Origin: Methanococcus maripaludis C5
GTDB taxonomy: Archaea; AGJL01; Methanococci; Methanococcales; Methanococcaceae
Assembly: GCF_000016125.1 (NCBI RefSeq)
Contig: NC_009135.1
Coordinates: 1,716,762-1,780,761, forward strand
Length of the DNA stretch: 64,000 nt
Direction of reading: 5' to 3'
Within the stretch, counting starts at the first letter, position 1. Every line of letters begins with the position of its first letter. This document shows positions 54,235-64,000 of the stretch, one piece after another. The notes below the pieces were generated by a model. It saw nothing but the letters and a program-made list of their open reading frames with translations. It did not search any database and was not told the DNA's origin. The translations under genes and the position numbers were made by a program.

Positions 54235-55083
54235 TTATTTGTTTATGGTGAGTATCAATTCACGAATGATTTTTGCCGCTGTAACAGATGTAATCTTGCC
54301 GATGTCGTAATGAGGTGAAACTTCAACCACGTCGAAACCAATAATCTTTTCTTTAATTTCTTCCAAAAGGTAAAGTGAATTCATAAGTTCTTTTGGAGTA
54401 AACCCGCAAGGCTCAGGGGTTCCAGTTCCTGGTACAAATGCAGGATCGAGTACATCAATGTCAATTGTCAAGTAAACCGGTTTTTCAAGTTCTTTAATCT
54501 TTTTGATATCGTCTTTTGTAGGCATTTCCATTGAAATATTGGTGTTCGCCCATCCAAATTCCCATTCGTCTTGGTCGCCACTTCTAATTCCAAATTGGAA
54601 GATATCTTTCGTTAAATCGTAACTTCTTCTCATCACACTTGCATGGGATTGTTCGTTTCCCATATATTCTTCTCTTAAATCACAGTGTGCATCAAAATGA
54701 ATTACTGCAAAGTCATTGTAAACTGATTTTACAGCTTTTACAACAGGGTAAGTTACAGAATGTTCTCCACCAATCATTACAGGAATTTTTTTAGCTTCTA
54801 AAATATCTTTTGAAGCATTGTATGCCCGGTTTATGATTTCAGACTGGTATCCTTCCATTAAAAGATTGTACTTGTCGCAAATTTTTACATCGATTAAATC
54901 TCTCTTTAAAATCGGGCTAAATGTTTCAAGTCCCCACGAAGCGTTTCTAACTTCATCCGGTCCAAATCGTGCCCCAGGTTTGTATGAGGTTGTAGCATCA
55001 AATGGGATTCCAAAAATAACAAAATCAGCATCGTTAAAATTATCATAAGCGGCAATAAACTTGGAGTAATCTTCAAAATACAT
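54235..55083 (-). CDS. speB: Agmatinase (agmatine ureohydrolase)
   Basis: 282 residues of the arginase/ureohydrolase family. Manganese ligands lie in [20 protein letters not shown] and [22 protein letters not shown]. Splits agmatine to putrescine and urea. It lies downstream of speE, speD and pdaD on one strand, which fits the arginine-to-spermidine pathway. GGTGATATCAT precedes the ATG. The substrate call rests on this context, since the family also has arginases and guanidinobutyrases. Confidence 0.9.
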   Translation of the reverse strand: MYFEDYSKFIAAYDNFNDADFVIFGIPFDATTSYKPGARFGPDEVRNASWGLETFSPILKRDLIDVKICDKYNLLMEGYQSEIINRAYNASKDILEAKKIPVMIGGEHSVTYPVVKAVKSVYNDFAVIHFDAHCDLREEYMGNEQSHASVMRRSYDLTKDIFQFGIRSGDQDEWEFGWANTNISMEMPTKDDIKKIKELEKPVYLTIDIDVLDPAFVPGTGTPEPCGFTPKELMNSLYLLEEIKEKIIGFDVVEVSPHYDIGKITSVTAAKIIRELILTINK

Positions 55084-55123
55084 ATGATATCACCAAATAA
55101 ATAAACAATAAAAAAGTTAGGAA

Positions 55124-55966
55124 TTAATCTTTTAAGTATCTAGGTGTAGCTAAAAATACTCCTTTGTGAACGTCCTGGTCGTAGTATTTTGTAGCCATGT
55201 CGTTTAATTTGTTTTCAATTTCTGAAATATCTGAATTTAATGGGTCGTTTTTCTTTGAAGCCAAAGTAAAGCTCCAGAATCCGCTCGGGTATGTTGGAAT
55301 GCTGCAGACGAGTGGTCTGATCGTTGAAAAGCCAGCATCTTTTAAGTGTCCTTTGATTTTATTTATCAATTTTTCATGTAAAAGCGGGCTTTCAGTCTGC
55401 TGTACCATGATTCCGTCTTCATTTAAGCATTTGAAGAGGTTGTTGTAAAACTCTTTTTCAAATAATCCTGCAGCAGGGCCTACTGGGTCAGGGCAGTCTA
55501 CAAGGATTACATCGTATTTTTCAGTAGTTTCTGCAACGTATTTTATTCCATCCGTGATGATCGTGTTTACTTTTTCGTTGTCTATTTCGCAGCTTAATGT
55601 TGGAAGGAATTTTTTAGCAACCTCCACAACCTGTCCATCGAGTTCAACGAAGTCTATTTTTTCAACACTTTTATGTTTCAAAACTTCCCTAACGGTTCCG
55701 CCATCTCCACCGCCGATAACAAGAACTCTTTTAGGGTTTCCGTGAGTAAAAAGTGCAGGGTGTGAAATCAATTCGTGGTATATGAATTCATCTCTTTCAC
55801 TAGTTTGGTACGTGTTTTCTAAGATCAAGACCCTTCCAAATTCGTAAGTGTCAAGAACCTGAATTTCTTGGTATTCGGACTGTCCAACGTAAAGGATATC
55901 TTTTAATTTAGTTGAAAGGCTTAAATTTTCAGTTTGTGGTTCTGTATACCATGCATCAAATTTCAT
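55124..55966 (-). CDS. speE: Spermidine synthase
   Basis: 280 residues. The putrescine aminopropyltransferase signature [18 protein letters not shown] and the conserved [28 protein letters not shown] and [13 protein letters not shown] segments are all present. Transfers an aminopropyl group from decarboxylated SAM. The start ATG at 55966 overlaps the speD stop by four bases (ATGA), so the two are translationally coupled. Confidence 0.95.
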   Translation of the reverse strand: MKFDAWYTEPQTENLSLSTKLKDILYVGQSEYQEIQVLDTYEFGRVLILENTYQTSERDEFIYHELISHPALFTHGNPKRVLVIGGGDGGTVREVLKHKSVEKIDFVELDGQVVEVAKKFLPTLSCEIDNEKVNTIITDGIKYVAETTEKYDVILVDCPDPVGPAAGLFEKEFYNNLFKCLNEDGIMVQQTESPLLHEKLINKIKGHLKDAGFSTIRPLVCSIPTYPSGFWSFTLASKKNDPLNSDISEIENKLNDMATKYYDQDVHKGVFLATPRYLKD

Positions 55967-56331
55967 TCTTTCACCTCATCAACTTCAATGATTCCTCTTT
56001 TTATGTCCATAACGTCTATTTTTTCCGGTTTTAAGAATTTCTGAATTTCTGGAATGGTATCGTGTGGAGTAACGTGTTCTCCGCAGGTAAATACATCCAT
56101 TGCAGCGTATCTAAGTTCAGGCCATGTGTGAATACTTATATGACTTTCGGATAGTACTGCAACCCCGGTTACCCCCTGGGGTGAGAATTTGTGTGTTTTT
56201 ACACAGATTAATGTAGCTCCGCATGCTTTTACTGCATCAACAAGCATTTTTTCTATACCTGGCTGGTCATCCAGGGCTTGATTCTCGCATCCCCAAAGTT
56301 CGAGGATGATGTGTTTTCCTAACTGTTTCAA
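55963..56331 (-). CDS. speD: S-adenosylmethionine decarboxylase proenzyme
   Basis: 122 residues, the small class 1B form. Self-cleavage site at Glu62-Ser63 within [15 protein letters not shown]; Ser63 becomes the pyruvoyl cofactor, His68 and Cys82 (FTCGEH) are expected catalytic residues. Start TTG at 56331 is five bases after GGCGA. Produces the aminopropyl donor for SpeE, whose start it overlaps. Confidence 0.95.
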   Translation of the reverse strand: MKQLGKHIILELWGCENQALDDQPGIEKMLVDAVKACGATLICVKTHKFSPQGVTGVAVLSESHISIHTWPELRYAAMDVFTCGEHVTPHDTIPEIQKFLKPEKIDVMDIKRGIIEVDEVKE

Positions 56332-56460
56332 CGATCTCGCCTCTTTTCACGTTTTTTTTGTAGTTTATGTTTTTTTGGACAGTTTTGTTTAAAATCATGG
56401 TTTCAATATCCCACATATGTGAAATTTTAGGATAGTTTCTGTTTACAAGTATATATTATT

Positions 56461-56955
56461 TTATTTGTACCAGAGGGCCGCAGCTGCAAATGCACATCCG
56501 ATGTTTTCAACGGTATGTTCTGAAGCGATTGAAATGATTTCGTCGATTTCCCAGCCCCTCATTTCGAAACCTTCTTTAGCCATGTTTCTAACTGTGTCTT
56601 CACACTCTTTTTTACCGCCAACGCATTCGTATTCCATGATAAGACCGCATAATTCTTTATCTTTTGGAATCGCAACGCTGATACCTGCTGCAACGGTTTC
56701 ACCTTTTATTTCGCTTATTTGGTAACCGTATGCTGTAGGAACGAGTGAACCTTGCGGGATTTTTGGGAGTGGAATAATGTCTGCTTTTGGTGGCATGATA
56801 CTGCTGATCCTGATCAAGTTTAAGTTTCCGATACCTGATTTTAACAGTGACATGTCGAAAGCATTAAGGGGGTTGTTTGAATCTCCAGTTCCTGCAACAA
56901 GGGAAATCGTGTTTGGAGCTTCAAATGGAGAATGTATTGCGCTTGTTTTCATCAT
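56461..56955 (-). CDS. pdaD: Pyruvoyl-dependent arginine decarboxylase
   Basis: 164 residues. Cleavage between Ser51 and Ser52 in [10 protein letters not shown] yields the pyruvoyl group; the [29 protein letters not shown] segment and [12 protein letters not shown] end are typical. Converts arginine to agmatine, the substrate of SpeB. Start ATG at 56955 (or 56952) follows GAGAGGTGTC. It lies 129 bp upstream of speD on the same strand. Confidence 0.93.
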   Translation of the reverse strand: MMKTSAIHSPFEAPNTISLVAGTGDSNNPLNAFDMSLLKSGIGNLNLIRISSIMPPKADIIPLPKIPQGSLVPTAYGYQISEIKGETVAAGISVAIPKDKELCGLIMEYECVGGKKECEDTVRNMAKEGFEMRGWEIDEIISIASEHTVENIGCAFAAAALWYK

Positions 56956-57136
56956 AAGGATAGACACCTCTCGTATTTTTTAAATTTTTAAATTTTAAAT
57001 AGCTATACAAAATAGAGAATAATAATTATCAAACTAAATAAAATATAATCATATATAAATCATTCGGTTGCAAAAACAAAAGGAATAAAGCGGCATTATT
57101 TAATTATTTCGGGAAATATTCAATCTTTTCTTTTGA

Positions 57137-59038
57137 TTATCGGTTATCATTGAAACAATTTAAAAATTTTGAGTATGCATCGTCCTTTATCAATAAATTT
57201 TTGGAACCGACAACTATCAACTTTCTTCTCGCCCTAGTAACTGCGACGTTTAATCTTCTAAGGTCTTTTAAAAATCCCATTTTATCAGTTCGAACGAATG
57301 AAATTACTATAACCTCATTTTCTCGGCCCTGAAACCCGTCAACGGATTTAACATCTATTTTATCCGTATTTAGCATTTTGGAGATATATTTTACCTGTGC
57401 ATCATAAGGGGTTATCACACTTACCGGAATTTCATATTTTTGAAGTTTTGAGACAATTTCTAATACCTTTTCGGCTTCTTCAACGTTGTATGATGATTTA
57501 AATGAATCCTGCTTTTCTTCTCCATCAACATTTATAAATTGAAGCGATTTTTCATTTATAATGTATTTATCTTCGTTTGAAATATTTTCTACAATCTCAA
57601 GTAAATTGTGCGATTTTACAGATTCGTGAGCAATAAGCTTATTTTCATAAAACATTTCATTTGAAAATGCCATGATTTTTTCATTCATCCTGTACTGTAC
57701 TTGAAGGATCTTTGAAAAATCTGGATTTTCATTAATCATTCTTTCAAAAAGTGTTTTTTTAAGTTCTAGTTCATCACTGAGTACTGTTGGCGGGAGCTGT
57801 TTGTGATCTCCTGCAATAATCAATTTTCTTGATATTACAATTGGGATTAATGAAGAAGGTTCCATCGACTGACTTCCTTCATCAATTGCACAAACATCAA
57901 ATTTGTAATCTTCTAAAATATCACTTCCAGCCATGGAATTTGTCGCAACAACAACATCGCTAGCTGATACGATATCGTCAATTATCTTTTTTTCAAATTT
58001 TTGGATATTTTCTTTTAATTTAGCGATATTTTCACTGCAAATTACCCAGTCAGCCATTTTTTTGATGGTTTCTTTTGGAACGCCCCTTATATCCTTATTC
58101 AATTTTGAAAAAATAATGATATCATCGTCAGTCATACCCCGTCTCCATTTTGGGTCAGGTCTTTTGAAACTTTTCCTCAAATCATAATTTTTTTGAAGAT
58201 CCATTTTCATCTTTTTTAAGGTACTGTAGTTTGGATGTTCTGTAATTTTATTTTGAAGGGAATATTTCATCAATTTTTTAGAAATTCTTGAAGGGTGCCC
58301 GATTCTAACGATTTTAAAAGATTCATACTTTGAAATGTTTGATAAAATATTATCAACTGCAATGTTTGAATCAGCAGTTGCAATGACTTTGTTTTTTCTC
58401 AAAACTTCCTGTAAAATTACTTCCGAAATGGTTCTCGTTTTTCCAGTTCCCGGAGGCCCGTGTATCAAATATAAATCTCTTGCACCAAGTGCTTCTAAAA
58501 CAGTTTCTTGTTGGTATTCATTTAAACTGTAATCTAAAAAGCGAATTTCTGTTTTTTTAGATTTTTTTGGCCCATCTAATCCCAAAATAATATCGATAAG
58601 CCGATTATCAGTACTGTTAAATTTATCGAGTGCATTTAGCATTCTTTTAAATGTAACGTCATTTACGTAGAGGTCGATTCTTATGTCGTTTAAAGCCCAT
58701 TTTGGAACGACTTCCATTGAAACGTCCACGTGGTTTGATCCAATTTCAATTACAGTTCCCAATAGATCGCTATGCAGGGGATTTCCTTTACTTATTAAAA
58801 CGACATCTCCAACAGAAATATCGGTTTTCTTAAATTTTTCACGTCTTCCATATCTTACAACGTATTCTCCAAATAATTCCCGAAGAACTTTTCCGTTTAA
58901 GTTTAAAATGGCTCTTCCAACATTTTCACGTTTTATTCCTAATTTTTTAATCTCTTCTTTGTGAAAATTTATTTCGTGGTCGCGCTCTTTTCTAACAAGC
59001 CCTTTAAATTTATTGACGTATATCTGCTTCAAAGTCAT
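57137..59038 (-). CDS. Superfamily 1 helicase, Upf1/IGHMBP2-like
   Basis: 633 residues. Walker A GPPGTGKT (194-201), CAIDEGSQ (Walker B, motif II), GDHKQLPPTVLS (motif III), QVQYRMNEKIM (motif IV), DGFQGRENEVIVISFVR (motif V) and NVAVTRARRKLIVVG (motif VI). The N-terminal barrel (about residues 60-120) is typical of the IGHMBP2 branch. Likely a 5'-3' helicase on DNA or RNA. Start ATG at 59038 follows GTGATA. Confidence 0.88.
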   Translation of the reverse strand: MTLKQIYVNKFKGLVRKERDHEINFHKEEIKKLGIKRENVGRAILNLNGKVLRELFGEYVVRYGRREKFKKTDISVGDVVLISKGNPLHSDLLGTVIEIGSNHVDVSMEVVPKWALNDIRIDLYVNDVTFKRMLNALDKFNSTDNRLIDIILGLDGPKKSKKTEIRFLDYSLNEYQQETVLEALGARDLYLIHGPPGTGKTRTISEVILQEVLRKNKVIATADSNIAVDNILSNISKYESFKIVRIGHPSRISKKLMKYSLQNKITEHPNYSTLKKMKMDLQKNYDLRKSFKRPDPKWRRGMTDDDIIIFSKLNKDIRGVPKETIKKMADWVICSENIAKLKENIQKFEKKIIDDIVSASDVVVATNSMAGSDILEDYKFDVCAIDEGSQSMEPSSLIPIVISRKLIIAGDHKQLPPTVLSDELELKKTLFERMINENPDFSKILQVQYRMNEKIMAFSNEMFYENKLIAHESVKSHNLLEIVENISNEDKYIINEKSLQFINVDGEEKQDSFKSSYNVEEAEKVLEIVSKLQKYEIPVSVITPYDAQVKYISKMLNTDKIDVKSVDGFQGRENEVIVISFVRTDKMGFLKDLRRLNVAVTRARRKLIVVGSKNLLIKDDAYSKFLNCFNDNR

Positions 59039-59157
59039 CGTATCACAAACATTATTAGCTACTAGAAATATATGTAGTAGTAATTTTTAAGATTATTCCT
59101 AAAAATCAGAAATTTCTCGGATTTCCATTTAAAAATTCCATATTTTTCGGTGATTTA

Positions 59158-60729
59158 ATGAAAATACTTGTTATAACTGGAAAGCAGGCTATTAATAAAG
59201 TTTCATCTGTGGTAACAAATTACGGCTTTATAGATGTTTACGAAGCCAAAATTTCAATTGCTGCTTTTTTAACCCCTAATTTTATAATAAAAGAAATAAA
59301 AAAGCTCGAAGATTCTAAAAACAAAAAATTATCCGAAATATATGAATTTGTACTGGTAACTGGACTTATAAGGCACGACTTAGCAAGAATTTATGAAGAA
59401 ACTGGAATAAAATGTTACAAATCAACAAGGGAAGCTTCAGATATTCCAGTTCTGATAAAAAATCTCGATAAAATCAAACTTTCAACAGTAGATTATGCAG
59501 ATTCGCAGATTGCTAAATTTATACGTGAAAATGCCGAAAAAGATATCAAAAATGCCGAAAAATTACCATTAACTTCGGGAAATATCAATATAGGAAATTT
59601 AAAAGTTGGAAACGATTACCCGATGAGGGTACTTGGAGAAATTGTTCACGTTCCTTGGCTTTCCAAAGAAGAACTCGAAGAAAAAGTAAATTATTATGTT
59701 GAATCTGGAGCAGATATGATTGATTTAGGAATGGTTAGTAATGAAGATTATTCTAAAGATTTAAAGCAGATAATCAAAACTGTACGGGATATTACTGATA
59801 AACCAGTAAGTGTTGATACATTAAATACTAAAGAACTCATCGAAGCAGTAAATTTAGATGTAGATATGATTTTAAGTGTGGACTCTGGAAATTTCGATGA
59901 ATTGCTTCCTTATTTAAAGGAAAAAAACACGGTATCGGTAGTTCTTCCAACGAATTACAAAACAAACGAAGTTCCTAAAAAAATCTCAGAAAAAATTCAA
60001 AACATGGAAAAAATTCTTGAAAAATTCAAAGAAAATGATTTATTGGCTGTTGCAGACCCTATTTTAGAGCCGATAAACAACAGTGGGTGTAATTTCACAG
60101 AAAGTGTTATTGCGTGTTATGAATTCAAAAAAAGAAACAATATTCCAATGTTTTTTGGAATTGGAAATGTTACCGAATTATTCGACGTTGACAGTAATGG
60201 GGTAAATGCAAGCATTGCAGCAATAGGCCAAGAAATCGGTGGAAATATTTTGTTTACTCCCGAAGCTTCAAAAAAGTGTAAATTTTCGATAAAAGAATTA
60301 AAAACTGCATCAAAAATGTTATTTTTAGCAAAAAAACGAAATTCACTTCCAAAAGATGTCGGATATGATCTTATCAATTACAAGGATAAAAAATTCGACG
60401 AGGAGTTTGAGTTAGAAGATGTAAAAATAATTGAAGCATTCGAAAATGAAAAACAACTTCTTGATAGGGGAAGCTTTAAAATTCGAGTTGATCGAAAAAA
60501 TAAAGAAATAAATGCAACTTATTATGTACACAACCAACCAAAATTAATTATCCGGGGGAATGATCCTAAAAAAATCTATGAAACTGCCTTAAGAGAAAAT
60601 TTAATTACTAAAATGGATCACGCGGCATATTTTGGAAAAGAACTTAGAAATGCCGAACTTGCACTAAAACTTGGTAAAAAATACAATCAAGACTTTGAAC
60701 TCTTTTACAACGAATTCTGGAATCAATAA
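59158..60729 (+). CDS. Dihydropteroate-synthase-related protein
   Basis: 523 residues. The middle ~250 residues form a TIM barrel like dihydropteroate synthase (MRVLGEIVHVPWLSKEELEEKVNYYVESGADMIDLG, KPVSVDTLNTKELIEAV), with unrelated N- and C-terminal extensions. This is the methanogen DHPS-related family, which may act in methanopterin synthesis rather than folate synthesis; no reaction is proven by sequence. GGTGATTTA precedes the ATG. Confidence 0.8.
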   Translation: MKILVITGKQAINKVSSVVTNYGFIDVYEAKISIAAFLTPNFIIKEIKKLEDSKNKKLSEIYEFVLVTGLIRHDLARIYEETGIKCYKSTREASDIPVLIKNLDKIKLSTVDYADSQIAKFIRENAEKDIKNAEKLPLTSGNINIGNLKVGNDYPMRVLGEIVHVPWLSKEELEEKVNYYVESGADMIDLGMVSNEDYSKDLKQIIKTVRDITDKPVSVDTLNTKELIEAVNLDVDMILSVDSGNFDELLPYLKEKNTVSVVLPTNYKTNEVPKKISEKIQNMEKILEKFKENDLLAVADPILEPINNSGCNFTESVIACYEFKKRNNIPMFFGIGNVTELFDVDSNGVNASIAAIGQEIGGNILFTPEASKKCKFSIKELKTASKMLFLAKKRNSLPKDVGYDLINYKDKKFDEEFELEDVKIIEAFENEKQLLDRGSFKIRVDRKNKEINATYYVHNQPKLIIRGNDPKKIYETALRENLITKMDHAAYFGKELRNAELALKLGKKYNQDFELFYNEFWNQ

Positions 60730-60797
60730 AATATCATAAAAACATTAACATACTGTTTTAATTTTTCAAAAAAGAATAAAAAAAGAAATTAATTCGA

Positions 60798-61253
60798 TTA
60801 TTCGACCAATAATCTTGCAGTTTCTGGTGAGTATCTCCATTTAGCAGGCAATACTTTGGTGCCTCGGTAGTACTTTACCAATCTTCTGATTTTTGATTCG
60901 ATTAATTTTAAACCAACTGTTGAGTGTGTGTCTCTGGGGTTGTTTTCCAAGTGGTTTCTCAAGTTGATTGCTTTTTTCATTAAGTTGAAGAGATCTTCTG
61001 GAACTTCTGCGTAAAAACCAGCTTCTTTCATGATTGATGAAACGCTTTTGCCGGTGATTAATTTTACGTTAGGAACTCCGTACATGTCTCTTAAAATGTT
61101 TCCGATAATAGCTGACTGTTTACCGTCTTTTGCCATTTCAACGATTTTTGCTTCAATTTCCTCAGCGCTCATTGAAACCCATTCTGGAACTTCTGTTCTT
61201 AATGGTCTCGTTGAACCGGAGGAACCTCTTTTTCCTGAGTGTAATCTTGCCAT
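60798..61253 (-). CDS. rpsO: Small-subunit ribosomal protein S15
   Basis: 151 residues, the long archaeal/eukaryotic form (S13e in eukaryotes). N-terminal [19 protein letters not shown] is basic; the S15 core has [30 protein letters not shown]. It binds 16S rRNA in the central domain. GAGGT precedes the ATG by nine bases. The leader holds a hairpin just upstream. Confidence 0.95.
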   Translation of the reverse strand: MARLHSGKRGSSGSTRPLRTEVPEWVSMSAEEIEAKIVEMAKDGKQSAIIGNILRDMYGVPNVKLITGKSVSSIMKEAGFYAEVPEDLFNLMKKAINLRNHLENNPRDTHSTVGLKLIESKIRRLVKYYRGTKVLPAKWRYSPETARLLVE

Positions 61254-61282
61254 ATGTATCTACCTCTAGATGATTCCCAGTC

Positions 61283-61345
61283 CAATGAGTAAGGTTATTA
61301 CCTAGTCATTGACTTAAACTCCTAAGTTCGGTATATTATATATAA
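61283..61345 (-). promoter_or_regulatory. Promoter and structured leader of rpsO
   Basis: A TATA tract (TTATATATAATATA, minus strand, about 61345-61332) predicts a start near 61310. The transcript would begin with a hairpin: CAATGA (61311-61306) with TCATTG (61288-61283), and inside it AGGT (61303-61300) with ACCT (61295-61292). Leader RNA of S15 genes binds S15 for autoregulation in bacteria; whether this one does is unproven. Confidence 0.5.
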
Positions 61346-61381
61346 TTATTGGGTATTTTCGAAGTTAAATTTAATGGTGAA

Positions 61382-61987
<606 letters not shown>

Positions 61988-62027
61988 TTATATATTACTG
62001 TTTATTCATGCCGAGACAGGTGATTTT

Positions 62028-63653
62028 TTGAGCGACTATTCAGAATTTATACGATGCATCATTTCTAATCTTTTAGTTGAAAAGGAAAAAATAAAGGATC
62101 TGGATCCAAAGAGGAAAAAACAAAAGGTAGAGGATATCAAGGCGAGATGTCTTCGTAAATTTAATTTAAATGTGGGATTCCCTCCAAATTCAGATATTAT
62201 TAGTCAGGCTTCAGAAGAAGAAAAAAAGGAATTACTTCCCCTTTTAAGAAAAAAACCAATAAGAACACTTTCGGGTGTTGCAGTAGTTGCAGTGATGACT
62301 TCACCTGAACCCTGTCCTCATGGAAAATGTTCGTTCTGCCCTGGCGGAAAGGAAAGTAATTTTGGAGATGTTCCACAGAGTTACACTGGAAAAGAACCTG
62401 CAACAATGCGGGGAGTGATGTATAACTTTGATCCATACGTTCAGACCAGTGAAAGACTTTCGCAACTTGAGAAAGTAGGTCACCCGACAGATAAAGTAGA
62501 ACTGATAATAATGGGTGGAACTTTTCCTGCAAGAGACATTGAATATCAGGAAAATTTCATAAAACGATGTCTTGATGCAATGAATGGTGAAGTTTCAGAA
62601 ACACTTGAAAAGGCACAGGAAAAAAACGAAACTGCAAAGCACAGGTGTGTTGCACTTACTCTTGAAACAAGGCCTGATTACTGCAACGAAAAAGAAATCA
62701 ATGAAATGCTTAAACTTGGAACTACCCGAGTCGAACTTGGAATTCAAAGCACAAATGACGAAGTTTTAGAGTTTGTAAAACGAGGACACGGAACTGATGC
62801 ATCAATTAAAGCAACCCAGCTTTTAAAAGATAGTGGATTAAAGGTTTCATACCATTTAATCCCTGGACTTCCAAAGACAACTCCAGAACTGGATAAAGAA
62901 ACAATTAAAACCGTATTTGAAAATCCAAACTTCAAACCTGACTTGATTAAATTTTATCCCTGCCTCGTAATTCCAGGAACAGAAGTCTATGAATTGTGGC
63001 AGAGTGGAGAATTTGATCCAATGACTGACGAAAAGGCAGTAGATGTTATTACATATGGAAAATCAATCATGCCAAAATGGGTCAGGACCTCAAGAATTCA
63101 AAGAGATATTCCTGTAACTGTAATTGATGCAGGCGTTAAGAAAAGTAACCTTGGAGAGCTCGTTTATAATAATTTGGAAGAAAAAGAAATAAAATGTAAA
63201 TGTATACGGTGCAGAGAAGTTGGCCATGTTACATACAAAAAAGGAATAAAACCTGATTTAGAAAGTATTACCCTATGCAGGGAAGATTATGAATCAAGTG
63301 GTGGAAAAGAGATATTTTTATCGTTTGAAGACACCAAAAACGATCTTTTAATTGGATACTTAAGACTTAGAATTCCAAATAATCCATTTAGAAAAGAAAT
63401 AACCGATAAATCTGCACTCATAAGGCAGGTTCATGTTTGCGGACAGCAGAAAGAACTCGAAGGTAATTCAAAAGAACTTTCATGGCAGCACAAAGGTTAT
63501 GGAAGACTTTTAATTGATGAAGCTGAGAAAATTGCGAAAGAAGAGTTCGAAAAAGACCAGATGTTGATCAACAGTGGAATTGGAGTCCGGGAATACTATA
63601 AAAAACTAAGGTACAAAAGAGTAGGTCCGTACATGGGCAAAAATCTTAAATAA
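62028..63653 (+). CDS. elp3: tRNA wobble-uridine modification enzyme Elp3
   Basis: 541 residues. Radical SAM domain with C96-x4-C101-x2-C104 (CPHGKCSFC), GGTFPAR, TLETRPDYCNE, TRVELGIQSTND and YHLIPGLPKT, then a zinc-binding linker (CKCIRCREVGH) and a GNAT acetyltransferase domain ending ELSWQHKGYGRLLIDEAE and YYKKLRYKRVGPYM. Archaeal Elp3 alone makes the carboxymethyl group on U34. Start is TTG at 62028 after GGTGA by five bases. Confidence 0.93.
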   Translation: MSDYSEFIRCIISNLLVEKEKIKDLDPKRKKQKVEDIKARCLRKFNLNVGFPPNSDIISQASEEEKKELLPLLRKKPIRTLSGVAVVAVMTSPEPCPHGKCSFCPGGKESNFGDVPQSYTGKEPATMRGVMYNFDPYVQTSERLSQLEKVGHPTDKVELIIMGGTFPARDIEYQENFIKRCLDAMNGEVSETLEKAQEKNETAKHRCVALTLETRPDYCNEKEINEMLKLGTTRVELGIQSTNDEVLEFVKRGHGTDASIKATQLLKDSGLKVSYHLIPGLPKTTPELDKETIKTVFENPNFKPDLIKFYPCLVIPGTEVYELWQSGEFDPMTDEKAVDVITYGKSIMPKWVRTSRIQRDIPVTVIDAGVKKSNLGELVYNNLEEKEIKCKCIRCREVGHVTYKKGIKPDLESITLCREDYESSGGKEIFLSFEDTKNDLLIGYLRLRIPNNPFRKEITDKSALIRQVHVCGQQKELEGNSKELSWQHKGYGRLLIDEAEKIAKEEFEKDQMLINSGIGVREYYKKLRYKRVGPYMGKNLK

Positions 63654-63666
63654 TTTCTTTTTTAAA

Positions 63667-63822
63667 TTAGTGTAAGATGATAGATGCAATTACCATAATG
63701 TTGAATGCGTAAGCTGCGTATTTTATTGTATTGTTTCCCCTGTATGGCCGTTTAAGGTCGTTTGAAATTTCATCGATTTCTTTTAGTTCTAAGTCCGTTG
63801 TTTTGACTTTGGTATTTATCAT
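63667..63822 (-). CDS. Small membrane protein, 51 residues
   Basis: Minus-strand frame starting MINTKVKTTDLELKEIDE, with a charged N-terminal half and a C-terminal membrane segment (TIKYAAYAFNIMVIASIILH, residues ~32-51). GGTGAAATT lies directly before the ATG at 63822, the same site that serves many genes here. It converges with elp3. Tail-anchored topology is likely; family not recognised. Confidence 0.7.
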   Translation of the reverse strand: MINTKVKTTDLELKEIDEISNDLKRPYRGNNTIKYAAYAFNIMVIASIILH

Positions 63823-64000
63823 AATTTCACCTTCTGTTAGGTATTACTATGAAATACTCCCTATATATAGATATTTGCTCATTATAAATCGTGATAGATG
63901 TTTTTAATGAAAAATAATGACAGATTGGCCGTCTTTATTATAATTATCGATAATGATAAATACAAAAAAATTAATCTATAATTAAGCAAAAATTAAGTGA

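Noticed and set aside
56330..56430. Possible upstream ORF overlapping the speD start (ATG WDIETM...), with a CACATATGTG palindrome at 56412-56421
   Set aside because: The frame is out of phase with speD, lacks a ribosome site and runs into the gene; short AT-rich palindromes of this kind are expected by chance.

Overview
The window is chromosomal DNA of a mesophilic hydrogenotrophic methanogen, almost certainly Methanococcus, and most like M. maripaludis. I infer this from the very low G+C content, TATA/BRE promoters, ribosome binding sites built on GGTGA, and archaeal versions of many genes (MetK, Alba, S15, ArcS, Elp3, NadM, pyruvoyl-dependent arginine decarboxylase). It also carries methanogen-only genes: the Ehb energy-converting hydrogenase, AtwA, Ftr and methanogenesis markers 11 and 16. 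Species assignment is from memory of the family, not from a search.

Layout. 1-8.7 kb: a truncated GTPase gene, a HAD phosphatase, metK, thiD-thiN, a radical SAM gene, a DUF169 gene, an MFS exporter, and a small CPHC thioredoxin / TusA-DsrE / membrane-protein cluster. 8.7-13.9 kb is gene-poor. It holds two tandem copies of a putative pseudoknot-forming small RNA, two copies of a minus-strand gene-start module, several short genes broken by single-base changes, and two paralogous ECF-S-like membrane genes, one of them frameshifted. 13.9-16.1 kb: a PAP2 phosphatase and atwA. 16.2-22.9 kb: a nine-gene ehb operon encoding the membrane arm, polyferredoxin, ferredoxin and small subunit of hydrogenase B, without the large subunit. 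23-32.3 kb: moeA, mtnA, aspS, a MIP18-like gene, hisS, alba, a kinase-like gene, a PAC2 gene and ftr. 32.3-41.3 kb: a stand-alone encapsulin-type ferritin-like gene flanked by duplicated DUF99 3' ends, coaBC, pyk, marker 16, a methyltransferase, an ATP-grasp ligase and a TrkA protein. 41.3-42.7 kb is a second gene-poor patch with a coupled pair of unknown genes. 42.7-64 kb: cobZ/pgpA-like, arcS, marker 11, trpS, cbiG, carA, serA, a complete polyamine cluster (speB-speE-speD with pdaD), a Upf1-like helicase, a dihydropteroate-synthase-related gene, rpsO, nadM, elp3 and a small membrane protein.

How the genes fit together. Ehb supplies low-potential electrons for CO2 fixation; Ftr and AtwA serve methanogenesis (formyl transfer, and activation of methyl-CoM reductase). 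MetK makes SAM, SpeD decarboxylates it, and PdaD-SpeB-SpeE convert arginine through agmatine and putrescine to spermidine. MtnA is consistent with salvage of the methylthioadenosine that SpeE releases.

The least explained part is 8.7-13.9 kb. The tandem RNAs at about 9340-9449 and 9713-9808 share a promoter, an interleaved a-b-a'-b' pairing pattern with compensatory differences, a conserved loop and a T-rich end. They are the best candidate here for something undescribed.
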